This document shows, in pieces, positions 12,497 to 21,846 of a stretch of 64,000 bases of DNA. This stretch comes from Gonatopus flavifemur. Its lineage: Eukaryota > Arthropoda > Insecta > Hymenoptera > Dryinidae. How positions within the stretch are numbered: position 1 is the first letter of the stretch; each line of letters starts with the position of its first letter. Below the pieces are notes generated by a model, which ran no database searches, had not been told where the DNA came from, and saw only the letters and a list, made by a program, of their open reading frames with translations. Made by a program: the position numbers and the translations under genes. Location: assembly GCA_018340375.1 (NCBI GenBank), contig JAFFJZ010000002.1:12542001-12606000 (forward strand), written 5' to 3'.

Positions 12497-12634
12497 TTCT
12501 AATTGAACGTATCGTTAATTTAACTGAGCGTATTGTAATATCGATTGAATCGTTTAGTTATTTTGATTACGCAGTTTGGTCTGTCCATATTTTACTATTC
12601 GCTTAGTGATTATCACTATTCCTTTTTCTCCGTG
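12497..12634 (-). mobile_element. Truncated group I element, same family as 60797-60984
   Basis: Read in reverse complement from 12634 it begins CACGGAGAAAAAGGAATAGT and runs nearly identically with 60797 onwards (blocks GATAATCACT, AAATATGGACAGACCAAACT, AATCAAAATAACTAAACGA). Homology fades after about 115 bp, where it abuts the element ending at 12494, so its other end is missing. Confidence 0.78.
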
Positions 12635-13406
12635 TAATAGCTGAGTATTTCGTTATTCGATTACTAATTCGTTTCAACGAACGGTTCAAACTTCAGCAGC
12701 ATGAGGAGACTAAATTCTCTTTCCAACATTTTTCCTGTGTTTTTCAATCACATAGGTGCAAAAATACTCATTCTAACTAAAAGTATTTGACATGTCATTC
12801 ACAATTTTCCAAAGGGATTCATGAATGAAGAATGATAATCAATTCCTTACAAAAGATAATAGAATCATATTGTCCTTGAATATTTCTGAATACTATAATT
12901 TTCAAAGAGCCTCACTTCAAATCCCATCATTTATATGTACAATGCTCTATGGAGAATCCTGTTCTCCGTTGACGAAGATTCAATATTTGCGAACTTCAGT
13001 GGTCTGTGCCTTCTGTTCTTTGGTCTCAGCTCGTTTATTCATTCTAAAAGATGCATAGAAGCTTGTCTCGATAACCTTGGTTTATATTTTCAAGTGGAAC
13101 CAAAGAAAGGGTATTTACGTATCAAGGTATTCTTCCACACGATATCAAGTGAATGATACACAATGATTCATTTTTTTCATTTACTAATTATCCTACAGTT
13201 CATATGTACTCGAAAAAAATCTGTCCATCTTTCATTGTTTCTTACAGTGATCCCAGTCAATGAAAAAAGGTTGAGCAATTAACCAATACCTAAATGTAAT
13301 TCAACACTGTGAAAAGAAAGTTTTGACTTCAGATTGTGCCAAGACTGAATTTCAAACGGGGGCCAAAAGGAGCCTATTCTGAGTGTAAAGTAAGCACAAA
13401 AAACAA
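12635..13406. other. No gene recognised
   Basis: AT-rich sequence with two overlapping short open frames (12825-13058 and 12935-13156) in different frames. I see no known domain and no repeat ends. Confidence 0.4.
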
Positions 13407-14059
13407 CGCTAGTAGAAATTATGATTGGGAATTAGATGGGTCCCAGCTAGTTTTCCCAGATGTTAAGTTGATTTCTACACTGTTAGACATGTCTTTAAAT
13501 TTAATATATTTTCCATGTAGATTTGTAACTGAAATTTAATTCAAATGCGATTGAAATTTCAATGAATTTTTCAGTTACGTGAATAACTTTTGCTTCCATT
13601 ACATGTAATTGGAAGTTCAATCAGAAATTTCTAACGGTGTAGCTAATTTTGTAACGCAGTTTCTAGCCTTTGCCCATCTAGATGTCCCAGAGAATCGCTA
13701 GAATGTAGTTAAAATTGTTAATTACAAATGTGAAATCATGTTTTTCCTGTAAAATCACACCTATAAATTAGGTAACAGTGTATTTTGACATGTAATCTTA
13801 AGTCAAGAACGTTGCTTTTGAATTTATTTCCATAAAATAATCCCGAGTGACAAATTGAAACGTTAAGGCTTCCTCTTTCATTTCTCTGCTTATCAATGTT
13901 ACTGTGCGATCAGTTGACGTATGAAAAATCTACATAAACTAACTAAATGTTGGAGCACTGGTGTCAAATTGGCTGAAATGTGTTATCCAGTTACCCCCAC
14001 ATCCGTCCCATCCAGTACGTGAATGTTAAGTAGAACGACCAGATAAATTTCTACCAGGG
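13407..14059. mobile_element. Group II foldback with AA duplication, containing a nested group I hairpin
   Basis: Left end CGCTAGTAGAAATTATGATT; right end in reverse complement CCCTGGTAGAAATTTATCTG. AA flanks both sides (13405-13406 and 14060-14061). The interior has CCCAGATG, CCCATCTAG and CCCATCCAG words in both orientations near the ends. The element at 13478-13639 lies inside its left part. Confidence 0.65.
13478..13639. mobile_element. Small group I hairpin, TA duplication
   Basis: Left CACTGTTAGACATGTCT; right in reverse complement CACCGTTAGAAATTTCT. TA is on both sides. An inner inverted pair, TTTGTAACTGAAATTTAA and GAATTTTTCAGTTACG, extends the hairpin. It is 162 bp. Confidence 0.75.
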
Positions 14060-15180
14060 AATCGCCGACACAATGTAAAAGGTTGGATTTCAGTGAATTT
14101 CTCAAATTAAGACGCAGTGAATTCAAGTCACGCTTTTTACAGTGGAGTTATCAACTCATAACTTCAAGAAAATGACTATGATTCGAAGAATCTTGAAACT
14201 CGTAAACTTTGTTACGAGTTTATTTTTATTCAATCAACATTCAACGATGAATTCCACGTGACTTCCTCTTCTCGTTTAATCTCGCTTCTGAAAAATACCC
14301 CTCAAAGTACCCTCATCGGAAGAAATATGCAATTTTCCTAATTCACGCATTTATGACACTCGTTTAAAAACTCGTATCATGCGTCGTTCACCTTGTTCCC
14401 TTTCAGTAGCCATAATAGTCCAACAATCTAATGAACAAAATCATATTTCTGTACACAACATGCGAATAAATAAATAATTATGTGCATGAATATATGTATC
14501 GCCACATACGCATGTACATGTTAGGTTATTTCGTGCATAAAATTGTCAGTTGATTGGTAAAATAGTAGTATAAAACTAATTCTAGTATGCCATATTTCTC
14601 CATAACTTCGACTCTTTACTGTCAGGGCAGGTCAATAAATTAGAGACTCGTTCTCTGCTACTTCCATTGATTCAGAAAAAACTATGCATCGATATAAATA
14701 AATTGTGCTGGTATATATTTTTTTTATACGCATTCATGTGTATGTATATTAAGACGATAGGAAGAGAGATCTTGGTGATATTTTTTTTCATACTTCCTTT
14801 TCAATGTTTCAACAGACATTAATCGAGGAGCATTCTAGATCGATGCAGGAAAATAACGAGAAATCCAAAGCGACGTAAAAATCATAGCGAAGAAAAAGGG
14901 AAAAAATTATGTGAAAGGTGAACAGTTGCTGGCGCCAATGCAGAAGTATGCGTGTGAGCTCCGGGAAAATTTTCTCAATCCTGTGCAACGCGGTATATCG
15001 TTCAGTGGTAATCACATGCATAAGTCTTGATGAGGAGAAAAAATGTATAATTATATTTTGCTCATTCAGTATTCGAATATAACGTTATGATGGATGTAAG
15101 ATAATGATTGCATGACGATTAATGATCAGGAGTTATCAATTACAATTAAATTATATCTAATCGAGATTACATTTTAATAC
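14060..15180. other. No gene recognised; small inverted repeat 14069-14144
   Basis: CACAATGTAAAAGG at 14069 and its inverted relative CACTGTAAAAAGCG ending at 14144 bracket a 76-bp stem carrying TTCAGTGAATTTCTCAAATT and GCAGTGAATTCAAG. Nothing else is recognised. Confidence 0.45.
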
Positions 15181-15470
15181 CCCACGTAGAAATTCCGGTA
15201 CTGAGCCGATGGTGACGAACGGATCGGTAATGAAAAGGTATGGGCCACCAACGGTTTTCTGCCGATTGCGGATCGGTACTTAACCGACTTCATTTTAAAT
15301 TTGTGTCGGTACTGGTTCGATATTTGAACCAACCGTTATTGACTACTTTTCCACCAATGTTGGATTAACAACGGCACAATTTTAGTACGCAAGCGTTGGC
15401 CTCCAATGTTGATTCGGTACCGAACCAACGTGAATAAATATCTCGTGTACTTTGAAAGGAGACTTAATTG
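15181..15470. repeat. CGGTAC-word foldback fragment, CCCACGTAGAAATT left end
   Basis: It starts CCCACGTAGAAATTCCGG, the same terminus as the next element, and holds many CGGTACT, CCAACGGTT and ACCGA words in both orientations. I see no matching right terminus before the neighbour starts, so it is probably truncated. Confidence 0.6.
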
Positions 15471-15471
15471 A

Positions 15472-15869
15472 CCACGTAGAAATTGACGAATGGTCCAGTA
15501 CCGGCTTGATACAGGCTGCCAGTTTGCAACTGTTGGTGGTCATCCTATGATCCAATAGTAAATTTCACTCCAAATTCTCCCTGGTGCAGAAATTTTGATA
15601 ATGCATTCAAAACGTTCCAAAGTTACAACAGCACGAATAACGGTTGAGTAACAGTCGTCGGTACTTGAATAGCGATCAATACTAATAGTATTAGTTCTCA
15701 ATGTCGGAACCACACTGATTTCCAGTACTGAATTGATGTTGGTAACCGGTACCGGATCAGAGTTATTTGGCGTTATCATTCCGTAGTCCGACCGACACCG
15801 GCCTCCAACGGTTGCACCCTGGCAACCTGTATCGAGCCGGTACTGGGCCATGCGTCAATTTCTACGTGG
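15472..15869. mobile_element. Group II foldback, CCACGTAGAAATTGACG ends, GA duplication
   Basis: Left CCACGTAGAAATTGACGAAT; right in reverse complement CCACGTAGAAATTGACGCAT. The arms remain alignable through GGTCCAGTACCGGCTTGATA and AGGCTGCCAGTTTGCAAC against their inverted partners. GA flanks both sides (15470-15471 and 15870-15871). A 103-codon open frame on the minus strand is a side effect of the palindrome. Confidence 0.88.
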
Positions 15870-15938
15870 GACCAATCTTGAAATCTTCTTCAAATTCGTT
15901 TGAGAAATATCGTCTCCACAATCTAAGCATTTGTTATG

Positions 15939-16580
15939 CCCAATAAACACACGCACGTTTTAAAAACGTCAAAAACAGTCGATAACCACACGTTGTGAAT
16001 TAGTAATATTCTTGCGTTGATTCAACGTAAAAATGTCGCGGCAGATCACGTGTTTTTCTACCATAAAATAACGTCATATCAACGGTTTGAACATCGTTTA
16101 AAAGACGTCAAATATCGACGTGTCCTAATGATGGTTCTAAAACGTGGATTGAATCCAACAAATTATTTTGAAAACTTTTCATTCAATATCGAGAACAATA
16201 GTATTTCTGAGTATGACAGGATTTGGAAAGTATACCACACTATTTACTATCTTGCTCTTTGTTGAAATTTTAACCATTGTTCGGTTTTGTTCGACATTTT
16301 TAGCAGAATATCTTCAATTGAAGTTCAAACACAAGGTGTTATAAACACATTTTAAACGCGTGATACAAACCCGTTCAAAACACATTTTTGGAGGACGTCG
16401 TTTGATGGTTATTTTTGAATATTAGTTTAAATTACACGTCATCAAAACGTAATTTCAGGTCATCTATTTCCCTATCAAATTTCAACTAAAAATCAACGTT
16501 ATGAAATCAATAAAGACTGACGTCCGTTTGACAGTCTAACGTTTTTCCGACATTGAAATAACGTGTGTGTGTTTATCGGG
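15939..16580. mobile_element. Group II element with AACGT words, TG duplication
   Basis: Left CCCAATAAACACACGCACGT; right in reverse complement CCCGATAAACACACACACGT. TG is on both sides (15937-15938 and 16581-16582). The 642-bp interior is scattered with AACGTC, ACGTT and GACGTC words; only the ends align well. It carries no transposase. Confidence 0.85.
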
Positions 16581-17493
16581 TGTTCTCTGAAAGATGACGA
16601 GAACAAAATGCGGTTTTTGAGATCTCTTGGAAATTTAATTCACATGGCACGACGATTTCTAGAAGGTATCTTATAGTATTCTGAAAGATTTCTCATGCAA
16701 CACAATCAAATCAATGTAAGAACTCCGTTGTTCTTGCGAAGGAATGAAATTATTGATGATTATTGAATTGATAATTGATCATAATGGGTTTGATTATTTT
16801 TCAATAATAATCTATGACAAAAGAATAGAAGTTGTTGTATGTAAAATACAAACAAATCGTATTCTCAGTATAAAATTGTCATAGAATTGCTTGTATCATC
16901 GAAAGTTCAATCTTTACCTTTACCCGTGCACCTTCTCCGGATAAATCAGACAATTAAATCTATGGTACTAAATTGACATGACAACCTTTAGACTTTCACT
17001 TAATGAGTCGTCTAAATTATCTGTTGTTGTAATATATATCAATACATTCCAGTCTGTGGCGTAATTAATTTTATTTCCCTGCGATGACAATAAATTTCTC
17101 ATGATTCTCTGGAATTCGGTTTGGAATAAAAAATAACAGAATTACATTGCAACAGATCTCCACTATTCATGGATTGGATTATCTCATTTCAATTCCAATT
17201 CTCATAAATCATCGAATAGTATAGGAGCACTGATTCCCTGTTTTATATTCAACGTTATTCTTGTAAAATTACTGCGGGAGGTTTCGTATACTTTTGTGGG
17301 CTGAAATCCACACAAAAATTACTGCATTCAAAGTATTGTCCTGTACCTGGCAAAAAGATTGACTTAATGTTTGTCAAGAATGAGTCCCTCTTATACCATT
17401 CGTTCCTCAGTTTTGGGTTGAGATTCTATAGCTGCAGCTTTACATTCAGTTGCTAGGGCTGCATCAGTGACACCAGTTATCTTCCTGAAACTA
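16581..17493. other. No gene recognised
   Basis: AT-rich sequence without recognisable coding or repeat ends. Confidence 0.4.
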
Positions 17494-17761
17494 CACGGAA
17501 AAAAAAAATAATAGTTGCAGCAACTACTTGAATACTCGATTTTCGACCATCTACTTAAGTAGTTACTGCAGCTACTTAGTAGTCAGGACAAGTAACACGT
17601 TAGCTGTCTCAACTAATTCAAAATACCTCAGATATTCACGTTAGTTAGTGCAACTATCGAGTTACTTGTCCTGACTATTAAGTAGCTGCGACAACTACTC
17701 AAGTGGATGGTCGAAAATCGACTATTTAAGTAGTTGCTGCAACTATTTCTTTTTTTCCGTG
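17494..17761. mobile_element. Group I hairpin element, TA duplication, GTAGTTGCAGCAACTAC words
   Basis: Left CACGGAAAAAAAAAATAATA; right in reverse complement CACGGAAAAAAAGAAATAGT. TA flanks both sides. The arms share AGTTGCAGCAACTACTTG and ATTTTCGACCATC, and the middle repeats CAGGACAAGTAAC inverted as GTTACTTGTCCTG. It is 268 bp. Confidence 0.9.
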
Positions 17762-18157
17762 TAGCTGCAAGTATTTGAGAACAATTCCGCACGGGTGAAG
17801 TGTTGATATCACTCTGGTTGAAAAAACTGATTGATTTGGATGTAGAAACACAATTTAAACCGATGACGAAAATTAAATCAATGGGTTTGAATTGTGTTTC
17901 TGCATCGGAATCAATAGAAATCAATCGGTTCATTGGGATGTTTTAACCACGGCAGTTTAAAATTCATTTGCTACCGATTCAAAATAAATGGCATTTGATT
18001 AAATTGCAGTCTTCAAATTACCAGCTACCCGCCCAGAAAAAGAAACATTCTTGTATCAAGACAATATTGTTTTCGTTATATATGAAACACGGTTGTCTCA
18101 GTTCAATGCAATTTGCTTTGAATCAAACCACGAAGGAAGATATAAGGAGACACATCT

Positions 18158-18805
18158 CCCGTATGGAAATATTCCGCTGAAAAATGTCTGTAAAACTATG
18201 AAAAATCTCTGAAAAAAAATGAACAAATTCTGAGAAACTCTGACAAACTCTGAGAATCTCTGAAATTTTGATGAGAAGTCTAATATTTTTCGGACATTCT
18301 TTACAGACTTTTTTCAGACTTTTTTCAGAGTTTCTCAGAGTTTTTTCATCCTTTTTCAGAGAAATAGTAACGAAATTGCACTCTGAAAAAACTCTGACAA
18401 AACTCTGATGGATTGCTAACATTTTTCTGACTTTTAGAAAAAAATTAAAAAATTTTCAAACACTTTTTCACACATGATATTTGAATACGGCATATGAATG
18501 TATTTATTGAATTTCAGGATTTTTCAATAATCAGAAAAATGTCAACAATTTATTAGAGTTTTGTCAGAGTTTTTTCAGAGTGCAATTTCGTTACTATTTC
18601 TCTGGAAAAGTATGAAAAAACTCTGAGAAACTCTGGAAAAAGTCTGAAAAAAGTCTGTAAAGAATGTCCCAAAAATATTAGATTTCTCATCAACATTTCA
18701 GAGATTCTCAGAGTTTGTCAGAGTTTCTCAGAGTTTTTTCATTTTTTTTTTCAGAGATTATTCATAGTTTTGCAGACATTTTTCAGCGAAATATTTCCAT
18801 ACGGG
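18158..18805. mobile_element. Group II palindrome with 10-bp phased CTCTGA words
   Basis: Left CCCGTATGGAAATATTCCGC; right in reverse complement CCCGTATGGAAATATTTCGC. The arms are about 270 bp and nearly identical: GACATTCTTTACAGACTTTT recurs inverted, as does AGAAATAGTAACGAAATTGC. The arm tips carry arrays such as CTCTGACAAA-CTCTGAGAAT with a step of about 10 bp. The centre (18430-18540) is AT-rich and not symmetric. Confidence 0.9.
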
Positions 18806-18831
18806 CGCTCACGGGATTCAATCGAAAAAGT

Positions 18832-19008
18832 GGCACATTTTTTTGAGAAATAATACGAGTCAAATATCGCTACTCGTGGCGCTGTTGTTTCAAGTAATAC
18901 GACGAAAATATACATTATATATATTTCCGTCGTATGTCGTATTACCTGAAACAACAGCGCCACGAGTGGCGATATTTGACTTGTATTATTTACCAAAACA
19001 ATGTGCCA
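18832..19008. mobile_element. Perfect-armed hairpin within the large palindrome
   Basis: TGGCACATTTTTTTGAGAAA and its inverted partner ending at 19008 (reverse complement TGGCACATTGTTTTGGTAAA) open a hairpin whose arms share TCAAATATCGC, CACTCGTGGCGCTGTTGTTT-like sequence and ACGACGGAAATATA-like sequence around a TA-rich loop near 18917. The arms are about 80 bp with few mismatches. Confidence 0.85.
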
Positions 19009-19179
19009 GGTTAGTTGTACGAAGACTGTTCTCCTCCCTAATCTTACTTTGTGAATCAAATACAGGAAAAAACAAAATTCTTGATTCAAAGCAAATTGCA
19101 TTGAACTGAGACAATCCGTGTTTCATATATAACGAAAACAATATTTTCTTGATACAAGAATGTTTTTTTTCTGTGCGTG

Positions 19180-20164
19180 TGGAAATCAATCCTGGGCATC
19201 CTAAAGTATGTGCGTGGCCACCATTTTCTCGCCCAAGTATTGTAATTTGGGCATGCCCAGCCACACCCCATAGAGGCCCTGGGTTAGCTATCATTGTTTC
19301 CCCCATTAAAAATATCTGACAGAACCGGGGAACATTTTGTTCCAAATCTGACAGGTTTGTCCGACATTCTTTGGTTTTTACATCAGTTTGAACACCCATG
19401 GAACTGCTAGACAGAGCCAAACATAAGCTGTCAGCTCCGGGTCTAAATCCTGTCTGGTTTGAATGTTATTTCATTATTTTGTGTATCGAAAATTTCTTTT
19501 CTTCGTTCAGTTTTCTTTAAACACTCACTATTAGAAGAACCTGCCTGAAACTTCATAAGAATATTATGAAGTTTTTTACATGATCATTTTATTAAATTTC
19601 ATAATAAAATATTAAATTCAATAATATAATTCTTAATCTTAAGAATTTTTTTCTCAATGTTCATAATTTTGTTCTCAATTGTAATAATATATTTGTGAAA
19701 TTTCATAAACAATTGTTACATTTCGGAAAGAAATTTTGAAATTTCATCATCAATATTAAATTTGAGAACTATTATTGAATTCAATATGAAAATATGGTAT
19801 TTCATAAAGAATTTCGTATGAAATTTGAGAATTTTTCTAACAGTGTTGGAAGGAGGTAATGAAGAAAAAATACATTTTTTTGGCGTTATTAACCTATATA
19901 CATGCAACATCGAAATACTTCATATTAACTTTGGTAGAATTGTCTATAGAGTATTTCAAAATAGTCAACAGGATTTTCACCAAATATTTCAGATTGTAAT
20001 TCTCGTATCCTTTTAAGTAAAAATCCAAGTTGACGTACATTCAGGGCATGCTCAATGTTGTTGCGTCAGAATTGCGTTGTCTTTTATTTCTACTAGGGAA
20101 ATCTCTGACACTGAATGAATTAAAACGTATCTTGATTTCTATGTTTCTGAAAGTTATTCTTTCA
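19180..20164. other. No gene recognised; GGGC-word patch 19190-19290
   Basis: A GC-richer patch at 19190-19290 (CCTGGGCATC, GGGCATGCCCAG, GGCCCTGGG) looks like the remains of a TTGGCCC-type foldback. TTTATTTCTACTAGGG at about 20082-20097 is a lone group II right end. The rest is AT-rich and unrecognised. Confidence 0.4.
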
Positions 20165-20185
20165 CCCTGATGAAAATGAAGCGTA

Positions 20186-20736
20186 CACTGAGAGAAATAA
20201 TTAACAATACCAAGAAAATATATTCTTGAATATTTTCAAAAATATATATTCTTGAATGCCGCTAATATGGTGTGGAGCCAACCCTGGTGACAGGGAAGCG
20301 TGTCATAAAGAGTAACGGAAGGGTAAGAATGTTTCAGATTACTTTTCTAATACTTCTTATATGCTTCCTATCCACTCTCCAACTACGCTTCCGGGCGTAA
20401 AGCCCGGTTTCCATGAAATTGGTGTTTCTTCCGATACGCTTCACACACTTCAAATATACGTTCGAACCACTCTTAATGTTCCACCTGACGCTCGGTATAC
20501 GCTTAAATCCACGTTCCAAATACTTTTCAACTACGTTCCTGACACTTTCTATTACACGCTTCCCTTTCACCAGGGAAGAGAAATTTTCTAGAATCAAGAA
20601 AATATTTTCTCAATTCAAGAAATCTATGCTTGGTTTCAGAAAAATTTTCTCGAATCAAGAGCAAATATTTTTGGAGAAATGAATTTCTTGGAACAAGAAA
20701 ATATATGGTTGATGATAGTAATTATTTCTCTCTGTG
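20186..20736. mobile_element. Group I hairpin, TA duplication, itself split by a group II element
   Basis: Left CACTGAGAGAAATAATTAAC; right in reverse complement CACAGAGAGAAATAATTACT. TA flanks both ends; the uninterrupted sister copy reads GCGTATACAC at the matching place, which confirms a 2-bp TA duplication. Arm words CAAGAAAATAT and ATATTCTTG recur. Removing the 20282-20575 insertion with one AA leaves about 255 bp, the usual group I size. Confidence 0.9.
20282..20575. mobile_element. Group II GAAGCG-word element, innermost of a three-level nest, AA duplication
   Basis: Left CCCTGGTGACAGGGAAGCGT; right in reverse complement CCCTGGTGAAAGGGAAGCGT. AA flanks both sides. Inside, TACGCTTC and ACGTTC words recur and a short hairpin, CCGGGCGTAAAGCCCGG, lies near 20391. 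It is 294 bp, without the tRNA-like core of its relatives. Confidence 0.88.
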
Positions 20737-20986
20737 TATACACGAAGCGCGAAGGAAGGGCATACGAAGCGGAAAAAGGGTTCAATTCCCTCTTCCTGAA
20801 GCGTGTGATGCCCGCTTGCTGTAAAATGATAGAATCATACGTTCCATATACGCTTCATAGACTCTCGATCCCGTTTCACACACGCTTCATGTGAAATGAT
20901 ATAGTAAGGTACATTAGGAGTGTACGAATTACACTTATTCTGAACTCGAATAATATCTTGAAGCAATTGATCCCAACGGCGATTTA

Positions 20987-21050
20987 TGGCTCCGTGGATA
21001 AAAACCCTCGTCTGCCATGGTGAAAGCCATCTGTTCGATTCCCACCATGG
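20987..21050 (+). other. tRNA-like segment inside a group II element
   Basis: TGGCTCCGTGGA resembles a Pol III A box (TRGCNNAGTGG, one mismatch) and TGTTCGATTCC at 21032 resembles a B box (GGTTCGANTCC). The 44-bp spacing fits a tRNA or tRNA-derived SINE head. The segment is conserved in the sister copy at 21603-21667. It does not fold cleanly enough for me to call a functional tRNA. Confidence 0.55.
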
Positions 21051-21391
21051 TACGCTTCCTTTGCTTCAGTTCCCTCTCCATATACTCTCCGTATCCCTCT
21101 CGTTCAAGCTTCGTATACTTCTTATTCACGTTTCGGTTACCCTCCAACATACGCTTCGTTTACCCCTCTTTCCCACTCCCATTTTCACCAGGGCAGTGCT
21201 CTCAGTTTCCAGGTTATAACAATTGAAACGAATTTGAAACAACCTATGAGCTCGACATCAAAATTCCAAAAATTTGATACTGACTGGAAAAAATATTTTG
21301 ATTACATTTCTGAAAATTTACATACAAGAGCGGATGGAAATTTTAATTTGTTTTCGATTCGATGGTAATTTTACATAAAGCATAGATCTAT

Positions 21392-21846
21392 CCCTGGTAA
21401 AAATGAAGCGTATACACAAACCGCAAAGGAAGCGCATACGAAACGAAAAATGTTTCAATGCCCTTTTCCTGGAGCGTGTGATGCTCTCTCGCTGTATAAG
21501 CTTCATAAGCTTTCGATCCCGTTTCGCACACGTTCCACATCCAATCATATTTATTTTATCTTCTCATAATATGTCCGAGCAGTCGATACCCTCGACGATC
21601 CACGGCTCAGTGGATAAGACCGTCGACTGCCATGGTCAAAGTCAGGGGTTCAAGTCTTATTATGGTGTTGAATTTTTTTATTCTGGTTTTTTAAATTTTA
21701 TGCGTTTGTTTTTATTCAATTCCCGCTTCATATAATACTCTTTGTATCCTTTTCATTCAAGCTCCGTGTACTTCTCATCAACGCTCCTATTATGCTCTAG
21801 CATAAGCTTCGTTTACTTTTCCTTGTCGCCTCCATTTTTACCAGGG
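21392..21846. mobile_element. Group II GAAGCG-word element with tRNA-like core (uninterrupted copy), AT duplication
   Basis: Left CCCTGGTAAAAATGAAGCGT; right in reverse complement CCCTGGTAAAAATGGAGGCG. AT flanks both sides. It is colinear with 20165-21193 minus its insertion: GGAAGCGCATACGAA, CGATCCCGTTTCGCACACG and the tRNA-like block all align. It is 455 bp and acts as the empty-site control for the neighbouring nest. Confidence 0.88.
21603..21667 (+). other. tRNA-like segment (second copy)
   Basis: CGGCTCAGTGGATAAG is an excellent A-box match and GGTTCAAGTC at 21647 a fair B-box match. GACTGCCATGGTC sits where an anticodon arm would be. It aligns over its whole length with 20987-21050. 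It may have been a tRNA-derived piece captured by an ancestor of this element. Confidence 0.55.

Larger units (their letters stand above)
18028..19179. mobile_element. Large group I-like palindrome, 1.15 kb, containing two more foldbacks
   Basis: The left arm (18028-18157) starts CCCGCCCAGAAAAAGAAACA and the right arm (19010-19179), in reverse complement, starts CACGCACAGAAAAAAAACAT. They share about 100 bp of nearly identical inverted sequence, for example TTTTCGTTATATATGAAACA and TCAGTTCAATGCAATTTGCT. Between the arms sit the foldbacks at 18158-18805 and 18832-19008. Minus-strand open frames over 18751-19420 are artefacts of the palindrome. Confidence 0.85.
20165..21193. mobile_element. Group II GAAGCG-word element with tRNA-like core (interrupted copy), CA duplication
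   Basis: Left CCCTGATGAAAATGAAGCGT; right in reverse complement CCCTGGTGAAAATGGGAGTG. CA flanks both sides (20163-20164 and 21194-21195). TACGCTTC and GAAGCGTA words recur in both orientations. A group I element at 20186-20736 splits it 21 bp from its left end; without that insertion it is colinear with the copy at 21392-21846. It carries a tRNA-like segment at 20987-21050. Confidence 0.88.

Noticed and set aside
14980..15030. tRNA-like string ATCGTTCAGTGGTAATCAC
   Set aside because: It resembles an A box, but no B box or cloverleaf follows.
15540..15851. 103-codon minus-strand open frame
   Set aside because: It lies wholly inside the CCACGTAGAAATT foldback. The frame is a by-product.
18986..19420. 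144-codon minus-strand open frame
   Set aside because: It overlaps the arm of the 18028-19179 palindrome and a decayed GGGC-word repeat, with no recognisable protein family.
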